Below, one piece after another: positions 54,528-64,000 of a DNA stretch of 64,000 bases (the stretch's first letter is position 1; every line of letters begins with the position of its first letter). A program made the position numbers and the translations under genes. Origin of the DNA: Helicobacter baculiformis. Lineage in GTDB: Bacteria; Campylobacterota; Campylobacteria; Campylobacterales; Helicobacteraceae. The notes below the pieces were generated by a model. It did not search any database. It had not been told where the DNA came from and worked only from the letters and a program-made list of their open reading frames with translations. The stretch lies in the NCBI RefSeq assembly GCF_900197685.1, contig NZ_FZMF01000015.1:1-64000 (forward strand), given 5' to 3'.

Positions 54528-54890
54528 TTACTTGCTGCCCACGGTTTTCTTCTTGCCCTTACGGGTACGTGCGTTATTTTTTGTAGTTTGACCACGCACG
54601 GGCAATCCTTTGCGATGCCTTATGCCCCGATAACTTCCCAAATCCATTAATGCCTTGATATCCATCTGCACTTTTTTGCGTAAATCCCCCTCCACAACAT
54701 AGCCCGCTTGGATTTCTTTAGTAATGCTGGAAATCTCATCTTCGCTAAGTTCATGCACACGCTTATCTAGAGAGATTCCTACCTTGTGTAAAATATCTCT
54801 AGAGCTTTTCAAGCCCACGCCATAGATATAGGTTAGAGCGTATTCAACGCGTTTTTTCTTGGGCAAATCTACCCCTGCAATCCTTGCCAT
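54528..54890 (-). CDS. rpsM: 30S ribosomal protein S13
   Basis: A 120-residue S13 with the start [20 protein letters not shown] and the C-terminal [20 protein letters not shown] motif. It follows rpmJ directly; the ATG at 54890 lies 2 bases past the rpmJ stop. Confidence 0.97.
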   Translation of the reverse strand: MARIAGVDLPKKKRVEYALTYIYGVGLKSSRDILHKVGISLDKRVHELSEDEISSITKEIQAGYVVEGDLRKKVQMDIKALMDLGSYRGIRHRKGLPVRGQTTKNNARTRKGKKKTVGSK

Positions 54891-54892
54891 GC

Positions 54893-55006
54893 CTATCCTT
54901 GTCTTTGTTTATGTTTGGGAGTGGTACAGATCACGCGAATCACACCGCGTCTTTTAATCACCTTGCATTTATCACACATCTTTTTTACAGAGGGTCTAAC
55001 CTTCAT
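54893..55006 (-). CDS. rpmJ: 50S ribosomal protein L36
   Basis: A 37-residue L36 starting at ATG 55006 ([20 protein letters not shown]) with AAGGAGAA upstream. Its zinc ribbon has CDKC, then C in VICTTPKH with the His ligand, so it is the zinc-binding (C-plus) form. Confidence 0.95.
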   Translation of the reverse strand: MKVRPSVKKMCDKCKVIKRRGVIRVICTTPKHKQRQG

Positions 55007-55068
55007 TCTTTCTCCTTAAATCTAAGCAAAACTCTTATTCTAACTATCTTTTGTTAGAACTAACTTAA

Positions 55069-55287
55069 TCACTTGTAGCGAAAAGTGATACGCCCCTTAT
55101 CTAAGCTATAGGGAGTGAGTTCTAAGCGTACCCGATCCCCCAGCGCAATACGAATATAATGCATGCGCATCTTACCTGAAATGCGACACAGCACGATATG
55201 CTTGTTATCCAATTCCACCTTAAAAGTGGCGTTGGGTAAACATTCGATCACTTTCCCATCGACCTCTATCACATCATCTTTTGCCAT
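55069..55287 (-). CDS. infA: Translation initiation factor IF-1
   Basis: A 72-residue S1-fold factor beginning [20 protein letters not shown]; the usual core follows ([15 protein letters not shown]). GGAGG upstream in the map end serves as ribosome binding site, and the ATG overlaps the map stop (TGATG). The frame is open further upstream, but that part lies inside map. Confidence 0.96.
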   Translation of the reverse strand: MAKDDVIEVDGKVIECLPNATFKVELDNKHIVLCRISGKMRMHYIRIALGDRVRLELTPYSLDKGRITFRYK

Positions 55288-56048
55288 CAAGCCTCCGTTA
55301 AAATTTGCGCTTTTTTGCCCACCATTGCGATCGTATGTTCGTAATGACTTGTGCGCAATCCATCTACAGATACCACACTCCACTTATCTTCTAAGATTTT
55401 AGGTTCACCACTCTCTTGACAAACCATTGGCTCTAAGCAAAAAACCATACCTTCTTTAATCTTAGGTCCGCTGTTAGGTTTGCTAGAAGGCTCCAAGTAA
55501 TTAAAAATGGAGGGCTCTTCATGAGGTTTGCGTCCAATACCATGTCCACAAAACTTTTTCAGGGGCACAAACCCTCTTTTTCTGATGAGAGTTTCTAGAA
55601 GCTGGCTTACTTCCTTAAAGCGCATGCCCACTTCTAAGCTTGCAATCACTTTATCAAGGGTGTCTTTAGCACAAGCAATTAACGCATGATCTTTGAGGCT
55701 CACTTCTCCCACCCCCAAAGTGATTGCTGCATCTCCAAACCACCCCTGTACTTGCGCTCCTAAGTCTAAGCCTATGATATCGCCACTCTGTAGTTTATAG
55801 TCTGTGGGAATACCATGGATAGCCACCTCATTTAGCGAGGTACAAAGCGTATTGGGGAAACCATAAAGACCTTTAAAGGCAGGTTCGGCTTTGAGCTTAT
55901 AGATATGCGCCTCTGCCAGCGCATCTAACTCTAACAAGCTCATGCCTACTCGAATTTCTTCGCGTAGAAGTTCGAGGGTTTGCCCTACCACCGCTCCTGC
56001 TCTGCGCAAGGCATCGATGTCCTTTGGACTACGGATTACGATCGCCAT
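55287..56048 (-). CDS. map: Methionine aminopeptidase, type I
   Basis: A 253-residue metalloprotease removing the initiator Met. Metal ligands are in [20 protein letters not shown] (two Asp), [13 protein letters not shown] (His), VFCLEPM (Glu) and YEHTIAM (Glu). The start ATG 56048 overlaps the secY stop (TGATG). It lies between secY and infA as in many bacteria. Confidence 0.95.
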   Translation of the reverse strand: MAIVIRSPKDIDALRRAGAVVGQTLELLREEIRVGMSLLELDALAEAHIYKLKAEPAFKGLYGFPNTLCTSLNEVAIHGIPTDYKLQSGDIIGLDLGAQVQGWFGDAAITLGVGEVSLKDHALIACAKDTLDKVIASLEVGMRFKEVSQLLETLIRKRGFVPLKKFCGHGIGRKPHEEPSIFNYLEPSSKPNSGPKIKEGMVFCLEPMVCQESGEPKILEDKWSVVSVDGLRTSHYEHTIAMVGKKAQILTEA

Positions 56049-57307
56049 CAAAAGCCCACAGCACTCAAGGTTTTATATTTACTCATGTAAACTTGGGCTT
56101 CTATTTTTTTCATAGTATCAATGGCAACTTGCACAACAATAAGCACCGCTGTGCCTCCAAAATAAAAAGGCACTCCCATCGCCTTAACTAAAATCCATGG
56201 TAAGGTAGAGATAATGGCTAGGTATAGAGAACCCCAAAAAGTCAAACGACTTGCCACACTATTTAAAAAGTTAGAAGTGCCCTCTCCCGGTCTCAAGCCC
56301 GCGATAAACCCACCATTGCGCTTGAGATTGTCTGCAATATCTTTGGCATTAAACACAATGGAGGAATAGAAATAGGCAAAGAAGATAATAAGCAAGAACA
56401 TCAGAATATTATAGGCATACCCATGGGGGTTAAGAAAATCTGCAATAGCTTGTAAAACCTTATTGGACGAAGCCTGCAGAATGGTAGAAGGGAAGACTAG
56501 GAGCGCGGAAGCAAAAATAGGAGGGATCACTCCACTTAAGTTAAGCTTAATAGGAATGTAGTTCATGATGCGTTTATTTTGATTTTGCATCATCACCTTG
56601 CGGGCGTAAGAAATGGGAATACGTCGCTCAGCCAGTTCTACATAGATAATTGTAAAAATGGTCGCTAAGATAATGAGCACAATCCCAATTAAGACTAGCA
56701 CATTAATCACGCCCGTATTCACTAGATTGAAAGTTCCCGCAATCGCCGAAGGAATGCCAGAGACAATACCCGCGAAAATGATCAAGCTAATACCATTACC
56801 CACCCCTCTTTGGGTGATCTGCTCGCCAATCCACATGAGCAACATCGTGCCTGTCAACATGGAAAACGTGGCTAGAACCAAAAAAGTTTGCATGGAAACC
56901 ATGATTGCCCCATTAGCCCCATGCCCAATAGAGCGTAGTCCAAACGAAACACTGATTGCTTGGATAATCGTAATACCAATAGTAGCATAGCGTACAATTT
57001 GCATGTATTTCTGCATGCCATCACGCTCTTTTTTCATTTTGGCAAGGTTAGGAAAAGTCGCACTCAAGAGCTCCATGATAATGGAAGCTGTAATATAGGG
57101 CATAATCCCTAGAGAAATAATACTCAAACGGGATACTGCATTACCACTAAACATGTTAAAGAGTCCCAGGGCATTGCTGGAGTTGCTATCAAAAAAAGCT
57201 TTGATTGCAGCTAAATCTACCCCTGGAATAGGAATGTAAGCTAACACTCTATAGAGGAACAAATACCCCAAAGTGATAAAAATCTTGGTCGCAATCGCCT
57301 TGGTCAT
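56048..57307 (-). CDS. secY: Protein translocase channel subunit SecY
   Basis: A 419-residue ten-helix channel. The N-terminus (FITLGYLFLYRVLAYIPIPGVD) and plug region (SNALGLFNMFSGNAVSRLSI) are typical, and the cytoplasmic C5 loop contains RLPGEGT-like GLRPGEGTSNFL. It stands within the spc operon between rplO and map, sharing the one-base overlap of rplO's stop. Confidence 0.97.
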   Translation of the reverse strand: MTKAIATKIFITLGYLFLYRVLAYIPIPGVDLAAIKAFFDSNSSNALGLFNMFSGNAVSRLSIISLGIMPYITASIIMELLSATFPNLAKMKKERDGMQKYMQIVRYATIGITIIQAISVSFGLRSIGHGANGAIMVSMQTFLVLATFSMLTGTMLLMWIGEQITQRGVGNGISLIIFAGIVSGIPSAIAGTFNLVNTGVINVLVLIGIVLIILATIFTIIYVELAERRIPISYARKVMMQNQNKRIMNYIPIKLNLSGVIPPIFASALLVFPSTILQASSNKVLQAIADFLNPHGYAYNILMFLLIIFFAYFYSSIVFNAKDIADNLKRNGGFIAGLRPGEGTSNFLNSVASRLTFWGSLYLAIISTLPWILVKAMGVPFYFGGTAVLIVVQVAIDTMKKIEAQVYMSKYKTLSAVGF

Positions 57308-57711
57308 TATTGTTGTCCGCTAGTGCGAATTCTCTCATCTTGGATTTTGGAAGCGAGATCTTTGGCATCTGCTCCAATAAGCTTAACTTTCTCGATGTAA
57401 GAAGGAAAAGGGTGCACTTTCCTAATGAGTTCCAAACTCAAAGTTTCCAACTCAAAAATCTCCTTGTGCCTGGTTACATTGATCGCATAAACAAATCCCT
57501 TAGTGCGACTCCTAAAACCTACCTTAGGCAAACGGCGTTGTAAGGGTTGTTGCCCTCCCTCAAATCCACGTTTTTGTTTATAGCCCGTGCGAGCAGTTTG
57601 CCCTTTGCCTCCTCTAGTTGCAGTTTTACCCATGCCACTACCCTGCCCACGACCTACACGCTTGGTTTGCTTGACACTCCCTTTAGCCGGATGCAATTTT
57701 TCTAATGCCAT
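57307..57711 (-). CDS. rplO: 50S ribosomal protein L15
   Basis: A 134-residue L15 with the start [20 protein letters not shown] and the Gly-rich [19 protein letters not shown] tract that threads into the 23S rRNA. It follows rpsE by 8 bases in the standard spc order (no rpmD is present between them, as in other Helicobacter). Confidence 0.97.
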   Translation of the reverse strand: MALEKLHPAKGSVKQTKRVGRGQGSGMGKTATRGGKGQTARTGYKQKRGFEGGQQPLQRRLPKVGFRSRTKGFVYAINVTRHKEIFELETLSLELIRKVHPFPSYIEKVKLIGADAKDLASKIQDERIRTSGQQ

Positions 57712-57719
57712 AAAAACTC

Positions 57720-58166
57720 CTATCCCTTGATCTTAGAGAGCGCATCAAAGGTTGCGCGCACCACATTATAAGGATTATTCGAGCCTAAAGATTTTGTCAA
57801 AATATCCTTAATGCCTGCCAACTCAATCATAGGGCGCGTAGACCCCCCGGCGATCACTCCCGTCCCCTCAGAAGCAGGCTTAAGCAAAATACGGCTTGCG
57901 TTATATTTACATTCAATATCATGGGCAATGGTTGTGCCTTTGATCTTAACTTCAATGATGTTTTTAAAAGCATCATCAATGGCCTTTTTAATGGCATCAG
58001 GCACTTCCTTAGCCTTGCCTAGACCAAAGCCTACCAAGCCGTTCTTGTTTCCTACAACCACCAAAGCATTAAAGCGGAAGCGCCGTCCACCTTTGACCAC
58101 TTTGGTAACCCGTCCGATATTAACCACCACTTCTGAAAATTCTTCTCTATTGATCTGCATAGCCAT
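57720..58166 (-). CDS. rpsE: 30S ribosomal protein S5
   Basis: A 148-residue S5. The N-terminal double-stranded-RNA-binding part has [20 protein letters not shown] and the [11 protein letters not shown] helix; the C-terminal domain has [11 protein letters not shown]. It is shorter than E. coli S5 at the N-terminus. Confidence 0.97.
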   Translation of the reverse strand: MAMQINREEFSEVVVNIGRVTKVVKGGRRFRFNALVVVGNKNGLVGFGLGKAKEVPDAIKKAIDDAFKNIIEVKIKGTTIAHDIECKYNASRILLKPASEGTGVIAGGSTRPMIELAGIKDILTKSLGSNNPYNVVRATFDALSKIKG

Positions 58167-58168
58167 CC

Positions 58169-58525
58169 TTAAAGCGCGATCTCTTGAGTGCGTAATGTTT
58201 CTGCAAACGCTGCCACTACACCATGGTATAAATATCCATTGCGATCGTAGACTACCTGAGTGATACCTTGCTCTTTGAGTTTTTCGGCAAAAACTAGAGC
58301 GATCTTTTGACTATCCTCTACCTTATTTCCTAAGCCTAGTTTTTTGCCATCTACATGCACTAAAGTCGCGTGTGCATTATCATCAATGGCTTGGGCATAA
58401 AAATATCTATTAGACCTAAAGACGCTCACGCGCGGTCTATCGCATGTGCCAAAGACTTTCGCACGCACACGCAACTTGCGCTTGGCTCTTTGAAGTTTTT
58501 TCTTCTCTAAAACGCTTTCTGTCAT
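58169..58525 (-). CDS. rplR: 50S ribosomal protein L18
   Basis: A 118-residue 5S-rRNA-binding L18 with [20 protein letters not shown] and the C-terminal [20 protein letters not shown] motif. It lies 2 bases before rpsE. Confidence 0.97.
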   Translation of the reverse strand: MTESVLEKKKLQRAKRKLRVRAKVFGTCDRPRVSVFRSNRYFYAQAIDDNAHATLVHVDGKKLGLGNKVEDSQKIALVFAEKLKEQGITQVVYDRNGYLYHGVVAAFAETLRTQEIAL

Positions 58526-58534
58526 GATTGTTCC

Positions 58535-59071
58535 TTACTTCTTAGCCGTTTTGCCGGCTTTACGCACGATGACTTCATCGCTGTATTTAATACCCTTACC
58601 CTTGTAAGGTTCTGGAGGTCTATAAGCGCGAATATCTGCAGCAAGTTGCCCTATCTGTTGCTTACTACTCCCCTTAAGCGTAATAGTATTCTTGTCTACA
58701 ACCACCTCCACACCCTCAGGAATAGGATGCTTAACCGGACGACTAAAACCTAATGTGAGCTCTAAGACTTTATGCCCCAAAGCCGCCTTGTAGCCCACTC
58801 CATTAATTTCTAACACCTTGCTAAATCCCTTATCTAACCCCACAACAACATTATTAGCTAAAGCGTTATAAGTTCCCCAAAACGCTTTGCTTTGCGCGCT
58901 ATCGCCCACAGGTTCAAAGCGCAAGGAATCGTTCTCCAATACAATTCCCACACGTCCATGTGTCTCTAATATTTGGGCGGTCTTATTGTTTTTAAAATAC
59001 AGGCAAGTACCTTCTACACTTACCTGTACCCCATTAGGAATTTTGATCACTCTTTTACCAATTCTTGACAT
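58535..59071 (-). CDS. rplF: 50S ribosomal protein L6
   Basis: A 178-residue L6 with two similar domains; [17 protein letters not shown] starts it and the C-terminal signature is [12 protein letters not shown]. It follows rpsH by 9 bases. Confidence 0.97.
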   Translation of the reverse strand: MSRIGKRVIKIPNGVQVSVEGTCLYFKNNKTAQILETHGRVGIVLENDSLRFEPVGDSAQSKAFWGTYNALANNVVVGLDKGFSKVLEINGVGYKAALGHKVLELTLGFSRPVKHPIPEGVEVVVDKNTITLKGSSKQQIGQLAADIRAYRPPEPYKGKGIKYSDEVIVRKAGKTAKK

Positions 59072-59080
59072 GCCACACTC

Positions 59081-59476
59081 CTACCAAATGCTACAAAGCA
59101 CCTCACCGCCCACATTCTGTTTGTAGGCTTCCTCATTGGTGATAACCCCCTTACTGGTACTAACCACAATCACCCCATACCCGTTTTTAAAGCGTTTAAG
59201 CTCACTAGCCTGTTTATAAAGTCTGCGTCCTGGTTTGCTTAATCGTTTAATTTCACTAATAACAGCTCGTCCCCTATCATCATAGGCTAATTCTACAGAG
59301 ATGAAATTCTTCCCTCTCTTTTCTACTACCTGGTAATTGGCGATGAATCCACGACTCTTGAAAATTTCCAAGATAGACACCACAATCTTAGCGTAATAAA
59401 GCTCTGTAACTTCCAAACGGCGCATACTTGCATTCCGAATGCGTGTTAAAGAATCCGCAACAATATCATTTACCAT
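59081..59476 (-). CDS. rpsH: 30S ribosomal protein S8
   Basis: A 131-residue S8 starting [20 protein letters not shown], with the C-terminal [19 protein letters not shown] signature. In E. coli S8 represses the spc operon, and a similar role here is possible. Confidence 0.97.
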   Translation of the reverse strand: MVNDIVADSLTRIRNASMRRLEVTELYYAKIVVSILEIFKSRGFIANYQVVEKRGKNFISVELAYDDRGRAVISEIKRLSKPGRRLYKQASELKRFKNGYGVIVVSTSKGVITNEEAYKQNVGGEVLCSIW

Positions 59477-59485
59477 GATGACCCC

Positions 59486-59671
59486 TTACCAACTAGCTTT
59501 TCTAAGACCCGGAATCAAGCCTTCATTACCCATTTTTCTCAAGCACACGCGACACAAGCCGAAGTCCTTATAGACAGAGCGAGGTCTTCCACAGATATTG
59601 CAACGCGTGTAAGCACGCGCCCTAAACTTTGCTTTTCTATGGGTTTTTGCGATCATCGATTTCTTAGCCAT
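59486..59671 (-). CDS. rpsN: 30S ribosomal protein S14, zinc-binding type
   Basis: A 61-residue S14. Its [20 protein letters not shown] has the four-cysteine zinc site, so it is the short type Z form rather than the 100-residue zinc-free form. It shares a base with the rplE stop. Confidence 0.97.
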   Translation of the reverse strand: MAKKSMIAKTHRKAKFRARAYTRCNICGRPRSVYKDFGLCRVCLRKMGNEGLIPGLRKASW

Positions 59672-60216
59672 TAGCGCCCTTTCGCAAAGGGCATTCCGAG
59701 CAACTCTAGCAATTTAAATGCCTCCTTATCGTTGTTTGTAGAAGTGATAATAGCAATATTGAGCCCATGGGTTACCATAATATCATCATAAACTACCTCT
59801 GGGAAAATCAACTGCTCATTCAAACCAAAACCATAATTTCCGCGCCCATCAAAACCATTCCTAGACACACCCCTAAAGTCTTTCACCCTAGGTAAAGCAA
59901 TCACAATAAGTTTTTCCAAAAAGTTAAACATGACCCTATTTCTGAGCGTAACTTTCACACCAACGGCCATGTTTTCACGGATTTTAAAACCTGCTACGGA
60001 TTTTTTAGCTTTGGTGATCACTGCCTTTTGCCCGGCAATGAGGGAAAGAGTTTGGGCGATGTTTTGCATGATTTTGGCATCTTTAGCATGCGCACCCGCA
60101 CCCACGCTCAGCACGATCTTTTCTAGCTTAGGCAATAACATGGGATTCTTGATCCCTAGCTCTTCTGCCAATTTCTTTTTCACTTCTTTTTCATAGAAGT
60201 TTTTCAAGCCATCCAT
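59671..60216 (-). CDS. rplE: 50S ribosomal protein L5
   Basis: A 181-residue L5 that binds 5S rRNA. It shows [36 protein letters not shown] and [17 protein letters not shown]. It lies 5 bases after rplX. Confidence 0.97.
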   Translation of the reverse strand: MDGLKNFYEKEVKKKLAEELGIKNPMLLPKLEKIVLSVGAGAHAKDAKIMQNIAQTLSLIAGQKAVITKAKKSVAGFKIRENMAVGVKVTLRNRVMFNFLEKLIVIALPRVKDFRGVSRNGFDGRGNYGFGLNEQLIFPEVVYDDIMVTHGLNIAIITSTNNDKEAFKLLELLGMPFAKGR

Positions 60217-60221
60217 CGCGC

Positions 60222-60449
60222 TTACTCCTTCTCTTTTTTGACATTGGAGATATGAATAGGCATCTCCTTAAGGGTATGTCCGCCTTTTGGGTCATCATCG
60301 GTGGGCTTAATGGCTTTCTTAACCATCTTGCAACCCTCTACTAAAAGTGTAGATTTTTTAGGAAAAACAGCTAGCACTTTGCCGACCTTGCCCTTATCAT
60401 CTCCGGCGATCACCTTAACCATATCATCTTTTTTAATCTTGCACTTCAT
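60222..60449 (-). CDS. rplX: 50S ribosomal protein L24
   Basis: A 75-residue L24, short for the family, with the KOW motif [19 protein letters not shown] and the [12 protein letters not shown] end. It overlaps the rplN stop by one base. Confidence 0.96.
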   Translation of the reverse strand: MKCKIKKDDMVKVIAGDDKGKVGKVLAVFPKKSTLLVEGCKMVKKAIKPTDDDPKGGHTLKEMPIHISNVKKEKE

Positions 60450-60817
60450 TAGAGCACCTCCGGAGCCAGTGAGATGATTTTCATAAAGTTAGCATAGCGC
60501 ACTTCCCTACTGATAGGTCCAAAGATCCTAGTCCCTACCGGATCGCGTTTAGCATCCAAGATCACAGCGGCATTGTCATCAAAGCGAATTAAAGAGCCAT
60601 TGGGGCGCTGTACTTCCTTTTTAGTGCGCACAATCACCGCCTTAACTACCTGCCCTTTTTTAACCTTCCCATTGGGGATCGCCTTTTTTACAGAAGCGAC
60701 AATGACATCGCCCACGCTCGCATAGCGTTTATGACTTCCTCCTAAAACCTTGATACACATGATCTCCTTGCCCCCGCTATTGTCTGCCACAACCAATCTT
60801 GTAAAGCTCTGTATCAT
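60449..60817 (-). CDS. rplN: 50S ribosomal protein L14
   Basis: A 122-residue L14 starting [20 protein letters not shown]. The [20 protein letters not shown] and [13 protein letters not shown] segments are typical. It overlaps rpsQ by 4 bases and opens the spc part of the cluster. Confidence 0.97.
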   Translation of the reverse strand: MIQSFTRLVVADNSGGKEIMCIKVLGGSHKRYASVGDVIVASVKKAIPNGKVKKGQVVKAVIVRTKKEVQRPNGSLIRFDDNAAVILDAKRDPVGTRIFGPISREVRYANFMKIISLAPEVL

Positions 60818-61077
60818 GAAACTCCTTTCACCAAAATTTCTTTCAGCGCAAAGGTTTTAGTTTTAGAGACAGGCTTACATTCCACCGCACTTATAAAATC
60901 CCCCACCTGAGAAGCATTCTGCCTATCATCAATAGTGTATTTCTTAAAGCGTTTGACAATCTTGCGGTATTTTGTATGCAAGACCTTTCTCTCTACTAAA
61001 ATTACGGCACTATAGGCATCAATTTTATTGACAACCTTCCCTTGAATGGTGCGCTTGTGGGGTTGCTTAGTTTCCAT
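60814..61077 (-). CDS. rpsQ: 30S ribosomal protein S17
   Basis: An 87-residue OB-fold S17 with [20 protein letters not shown] and the [20 protein letters not shown] region. It lies 2 bases after rpmC and is the last gene of the S10-type block. Confidence 0.97.
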   Translation of the reverse strand: METKQPHKRTIQGKVVNKIDAYSAVILVERKVLHTKYRKIVKRFKKYTIDDRQNASQVGDFISAVECKPVSKTKTFALKEILVKGVS

Positions 61078-61079
61078 TT

Positions 61080-61286
61080 TTACCTCTTTTCAACCAACGC
61101 ATGATCAAGAGCAGACAAGGCTGTTTTAATGCGCGCAACATCCTTCCTTGCCCTCCTAATCTCGCTAGGGTTATTGAGTTGCATGGTTTTGAGCTTAATC
61201 CTTAGTTCAAAGAGCTCAATTCTTTTGTCTTTAAGCAACTTTTCTAACTCCTTCCTATCTTTGTCTGCTAGTTCAGTAAATTTCAT
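61080..61286 (-). CDS. rpmC: 50S ribosomal protein L29
   Basis: A 68-residue two-helix L29. The start ATG 61286 ([18 protein letters not shown]) is preferred over GTG 61292, since AAGAGAG lies at the right distance. It overlaps the rplP end. The [20 protein letters not shown] segment is the family core. Confidence 0.95.
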   Translation of the reverse strand: MKFTELADKDRKELEKLLKDKRIELFELRIKLKTMQLNNPSEIRRARKDVARIKTALSALDHALVEKR

Positions 61287-61698
61287 TTTCACTCTCTTTG
61301 GTTACAATTTTTGTTTTAAATGGGAGCTTGCGTTGTGCTAAACTCAAAGCTTCTCTAGCTAAACCCTCTTCAATACCTAGCATTTCATAGACAATGCGCC
61401 CGGGTTTGATGTTCATCACCCATTTTTCCACAGAACCCTTACCCTTCCCCATTCTAGTTTCCAAAGGCTTAGCAGTCAAAGGCTTGTCAGGAAAAACTCT
61501 AATCCACACCTTTCCTGCGCGTTTAATATGGCGAGTCATTGCCACCCTGGCAGCTTCAATTTGGCGCGAATCAATACGCCCGTGTTCAACGGCCTTGATT
61601 CCAATATCTCCAAAGGCAAGTTTTACGCCACGCGCAGACTTCCCCCGATTTCTACCCTTCATCTGTTTGCGGTATTTGGTCTTTTTAGGCATCAACAT
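61273..61698 (-). CDS. rplP: 50S ribosomal protein L16
   Basis: A 141-residue L16 near the tRNA-binding and peptidyl-transferase centre. It begins [20 protein letters not shown] and has [20 protein letters not shown]. It lies 2 bases after rpsC. Confidence 0.97.
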   Translation of the reverse strand: MLMPKKTKYRKQMKGRNRGKSARGVKLAFGDIGIKAVEHGRIDSRQIEAARVAMTRHIKRAGKVWIRVFPDKPLTAKPLETRMGKGKGSVEKWVMNIKPGRIVYEMLGIEEGLAREALSLAQRKLPFKTKIVTKESENEIY

Positions 61699-61700
61699 GA

Positions 61701-62405
61701 CTATTCTCTCCCTCTTTTAGTGCGTCTGCCGACTCTCTCGTCACTTTCCTCTTCTCGCTTTTCAGACTGGATACCTTTTTGCAAAACTTCACCTTTAAAG
61801 ATCCAAACTTTGACACCAATGATTCCATAAACAGTCATTGCCTCTGCAAAGCCATAATCGATCTTAGCACGCAAGGTATGCAAAGGTACGCGCCCTTCCA
61901 TGTACCATTCTGTGCGCGCGATCTCAGCCCCCGCTAAACGCCCTGAAACACGCACTTTAATCCCTCTTGCTCCTGATTTCATTGCTGTTTGCATGACCTT
62001 TTTCATCGCCCGCCTGAACGCCACGCGTTTTTCTAGCTGAGTAGCGACATTCTCGGCAGCAAGCTGGGCATCAGCTTGGGGACGCTTAACCTCCTTAATA
62101 TTGACAGAAATTTCTTTCTTAATCAACTCTTTTAAGGAGAGCTTGATCTTTTCAATATCTACGCCCTTTTTACCAATAATTAAACCGGGTCTAGCAGCTA
62201 CCACGGTGATGCGCAACTTCTTAGCTGCGCGCTCGATCACAATCTCGCTTACACCTGCATAATAGAGCTCTTTCTTTAGGAATTTACGAATCTTGTAATC
62301 TTCCTCAATATTGCCCACCGTGTCGCTAGCTCCGGGAAACCACCTAGAAGCCCAATTTCTATTGATCCCTAACCTTAAACCAATTGGATTAACCTTCTGA
62401 CCCAT
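61701..62405 (-). CDS. rpsC: 30S ribosomal protein S3
   Basis: A 234-residue S3 starting [20 protein letters not shown]. It has a KH domain ([20 protein letters not shown]) and the C-terminal [13 protein letters not shown] motif, then a basic, E/R-rich tail. Its ATG follows the rplV stop directly. Confidence 0.97.
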   Translation of the reverse strand: MGQKVNPIGLRLGINRNWASRWFPGASDTVGNIEEDYKIRKFLKKELYYAGVSEIVIERAAKKLRITVVAARPGLIIGKKGVDIEKIKLSLKELIKKEISVNIKEVKRPQADAQLAAENVATQLEKRVAFRRAMKKVMQTAMKSGARGIKVRVSGRLAGAEIARTEWYMEGRVPLHTLRAKIDYGFAEAMTVYGIIGVKVWIFKGEVLQKGIQSEKREEESDERVGRRTKRGRE

Positions 62406-62735
62406 CTACTTATCTCCCCCTTGCTTACCTACTTTAACTAGAATATGGGTTGTGGGTTTTCTAATTGCTGTTGCTCTGCCTCTAGCGCGGGGCATGTGGC
62501 GCTTAAGAACAGGTCCAGCATCGACACGGCAAGAGAGCACAGCGACAGATTTAGAATCATACCCACCATTGTAAACTGCTGCGCTAATTACTTTGGAAAG
62601 AATTCTCGCAGCTTTATTGGGAGTGAACTCCAAGCGTGCAATTGCCACTTCCGCGTTCATGCCCTGAACCTGTCTAGCTAACAATCTAGCTTTGGTGGGC
62701 GAGAGCCTGCTGTACCTCAGTAACGCCGTGCTCAT
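62406..62735 (-). CDS. rplV: 50S ribosomal protein L22
   Basis: A 109-residue L22 lining the exit tunnel. The start ATG 62735 ([20 protein letters not shown]) has AAAGGA 6 bases upstream; the ATG at 62741 is too close to that SD. The tunnel-reaching loop is RAT-rich ([16 protein letters not shown]). Confidence 0.95.
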   Translation of the reverse strand: MSTALLRYSRLSPTKARLLARQVQGMNAEVAIARLEFTPNKAARILSKVISAAVYNGGYDSKSVAVLSCRVDAGPVLKRHMPRARGRATAIRKPTTHILVKVGKQGGDK

Positions 62736-62766
62736 TTGCATTCCTTTATGTGATAATGTGCCATGT

Positions 62767-63048
62767 CTACTTACCTATCTTTTTTTGTACTGTGCCTTTG
62801 TGTCCCTTGAAGGTGCGTGTAGGCGCAAATTCGCCTAGCTTGTAGCCAACATGGTTTTCAGTGATATAAACGGGGATAAAAATCCTACCATTGTGCACGC
62901 TGTAGGTTAAACCAATCATTTCAGGCAAAATGGTGCTACGTCTCGACCATGTCTTAATGGGTCTATTGTCCTTTTTGGCTTTATGTTTGAGCGTCTTATC
63001 CATCAGATGTTTGTCAACGAAAGGACCTTTTTTAATTGACCTTCCCAT
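62767..63048 (-). CDS. rpsS: 30S ribosomal protein S19
   Basis: A 93-residue S19 with [16 protein letters not shown] at the start, [20 protein letters not shown] and the C-terminal [16 protein letters not shown]. It lies 2 bases after rplB. Confidence 0.97.
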   Translation of the reverse strand: MGRSIKKGPFVDKHLMDKTLKHKAKKDNRPIKTWSRRSTILPEMIGLTYSVHNGRIFIPVYITENHVGYKLGEFAPTRTFKGHKGTVQKKIGK

Positions 63049-63050
63049 CG

Positions 63051-63881
63051 CTATTTACCCTTCTTTCTTGAAATAATCAAACGATCGCTTGCTTTTTTGC
63101 GTCTTGTTTTATAGCCTTTAGCTGGAACACCCCATGGTGACATGGGATGCCCACTAGAGCCAGTCTTACCTTCACCACCACCATGAGGGTGATCTACCGG
63201 GTTCATCGCGCTACCCCGTGTCTGTGGTCTGACGCGTTTATAGCGGTTACGCCCGGCTTTGCCAATACTAGTGTTGATAAAATCCTCATTACCTACCACA
63301 CCAATACTTGCCATGCACTCGCTTAGGATATAGCGCATTTCGCCACTAGGCATTCTTAAAATCGTATACTTACCCTCTCTACCCATAATTTGTGCACTCA
63401 TGCCCGCACTTCTAGCTAGTTGCCCCCCTGCCCCCGGGTGCATTTCAATATTGTGCACAATAGTCCCAATGGGAATACTCCTAAGCTTCATTGCAAAGCC
63501 TATCTTAATATCTAAACCTTCCTCAGCAGCAACAATCGCATCACCCACCTTTAACCCGCTAGGCTGCAAGATATAGCGCTTGTCTCCGTCAGGGTAAACT
63601 ACTAGAGCAATGCGTGCGTTGCGGTAAGGGTCATACTCAATACTAGCTACCTTACCCTCTACACCAAATTTATTGCGCTTGAAATCGATGATACGATAAA
63701 GCCTCTTGGCTCCAGCTTCTTTGTGGCGACTAGTAATCTTCCCACTGTGGTTCCTACCCGCGTGCGCAGGGAGCTTAATCAAAAGCTTACGCACACTAGG
63801 CTTAGCGCTAATATCTTTAGAATCCAAACCGCTCATGAAGCGACGGCTGGGGGTATAGGGTTTGTAAGTTTTAATTGCCAT
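63051..63881 (-). CDS. rplB: 50S ribosomal protein L2
   Basis: A 276-residue L2 needed for subunit association and peptidyl transfer. It has [20 protein letters not shown], the [20 protein letters not shown] segment and [20 protein letters not shown] with the critical His. It lies 9 bases after the rplW stop. Confidence 0.97.
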   Translation of the reverse strand: MAIKTYKPYTPSRRFMSGLDSKDISAKPSVRKLLIKLPAHAGRNHSGKITSRHKEAGAKRLYRIIDFKRNKFGVEGKVASIEYDPYRNARIALVVYPDGDKRYILQPSGLKVGDAIVAAEEGLDIKIGFAMKLRSIPIGTIVHNIEMHPGAGGQLARSAGMSAQIMGREGKYTILRMPSGEMRYILSECMASIGVVGNEDFINTSIGKAGRNRYKRVRPQTRGSAMNPVDHPHGGGEGKTGSSGHPMSPWGVPAKGYKTRRKKASDRLIISRKKGK

Positions 63882-63890
63882 GCTCTATCC

Positions 63891-64000
63891 TTATGCGCTC
63901 AATGCAGTAATATTGGCATCTTTAGGAAGTTTGACATAAAACTTCTTCGTGCCAACCCTTTGTCCTAACCTGCCCCTAAAGCGTTTAATCTTCCCTTGTC
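63891..64000 (-). CDS. rplW: 50S ribosomal protein L23 (partial, 5' end outside window)
   Basis: Only the last 35 or so residues are inside the window, reading [20 protein letters not shown] and then [14 protein letters not shown] before TAA at 63893-63891. The sequence and position before rplB fit L23 of the S10 operon. Confidence 0.9.
   Translation of the reverse strand, partial: QGKIKRFRGRLGQRVGTKKFYVKLPKDANITALSA

Overview
The window comes from a Helicobacter chromosome. The best guess is a gastric, non-pylori species of the H. felis / bizzozeronii / heilmannii type. Nearly every housekeeping block matches an H. pylori gene neighbourhood in content and order, but the blocks are joined in a different order. 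The window also carries genes H. pylori lacks or has in another form: a full nikABCDE nickel importer and a glutamate decarboxylase. Helicobacter hallmarks include a Hop-type outer membrane protein, an RdxA-type nitroreductase, porCDAB and hypBCD. These assignments are from reading the sequence; no database search was run.

Layout. Positions 1-2989 (minus strand) are the end of a prophage: a DnaB-like helicase cut by the window edge, a ribbon-helix-helix protein with a probable frameshift, a winged-helix replication-type protein and a tyrosine integrase. About 850 bp without an intact gene follow. Positions 3844-11855 hold a dmpI-like tautomerase and an envelope block on the minus strand (pbp2, an MreD-like protein, engB, lptA, lptC, rlpA, mltD, tatD), then divergent ribE and an FlhB C-terminal paralogue. 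Positions 11852-20883 hold a GT90 glycosyltransferase, porCDAB-purB, gadB and a FadL-type porin. Positions 20964 to about 24215 are a wrecked integrative element: a frameshifted Xer recombinase and broken type IV secretion genes. A Sel1-repeat membrane protein and nikABCDE follow (24657-30571), then a Hop-family outer membrane gene with a heptanucleotide repeat between its start codon and its signal peptide (30846-31705).

Positions 31754-38364 are a minus-strand operon: TrpC-like protein, TPR protein, YkgJ-type CxxC protein, PilO-, PilN- and PilM-like proteins, a DUF374 acyltransferase, miaB and a small HP0268-like nuclease. Then come nrdB-pcm-LptF/G-truA, tRNA-fMet and tRNA-Gln, hypD-hypC-hypB, radA, ftsY, a thioredoxin-fold lipoprotein, rdxA, metK, tsf and rpsB. 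A 44-codon gene stands alone at 51657. The window ends in the alpha-spc-S10 ribosomal cluster, all on the minus strand, read from rplW (cut by the edge) down to rplQ.

Working together: nikABCDE brings in nickel and hypBCD helps insert it into hydrogenase, while GadB could add acid resistance. pbp2, the MreD-like protein, rlpA and mltD build and trim peptidoglycan, and lptA, lptC and the LptF/G permease export LPS. The most interesting items are the outer membrane gene that reads as switched off by its repeat number, a PilM/N/O-like trio in a lineage not known for type IV pili, a TrpC-like barrel that has lost a catalytic lysine, and a perfect inverted repeat wrapped round the nikA promoter.
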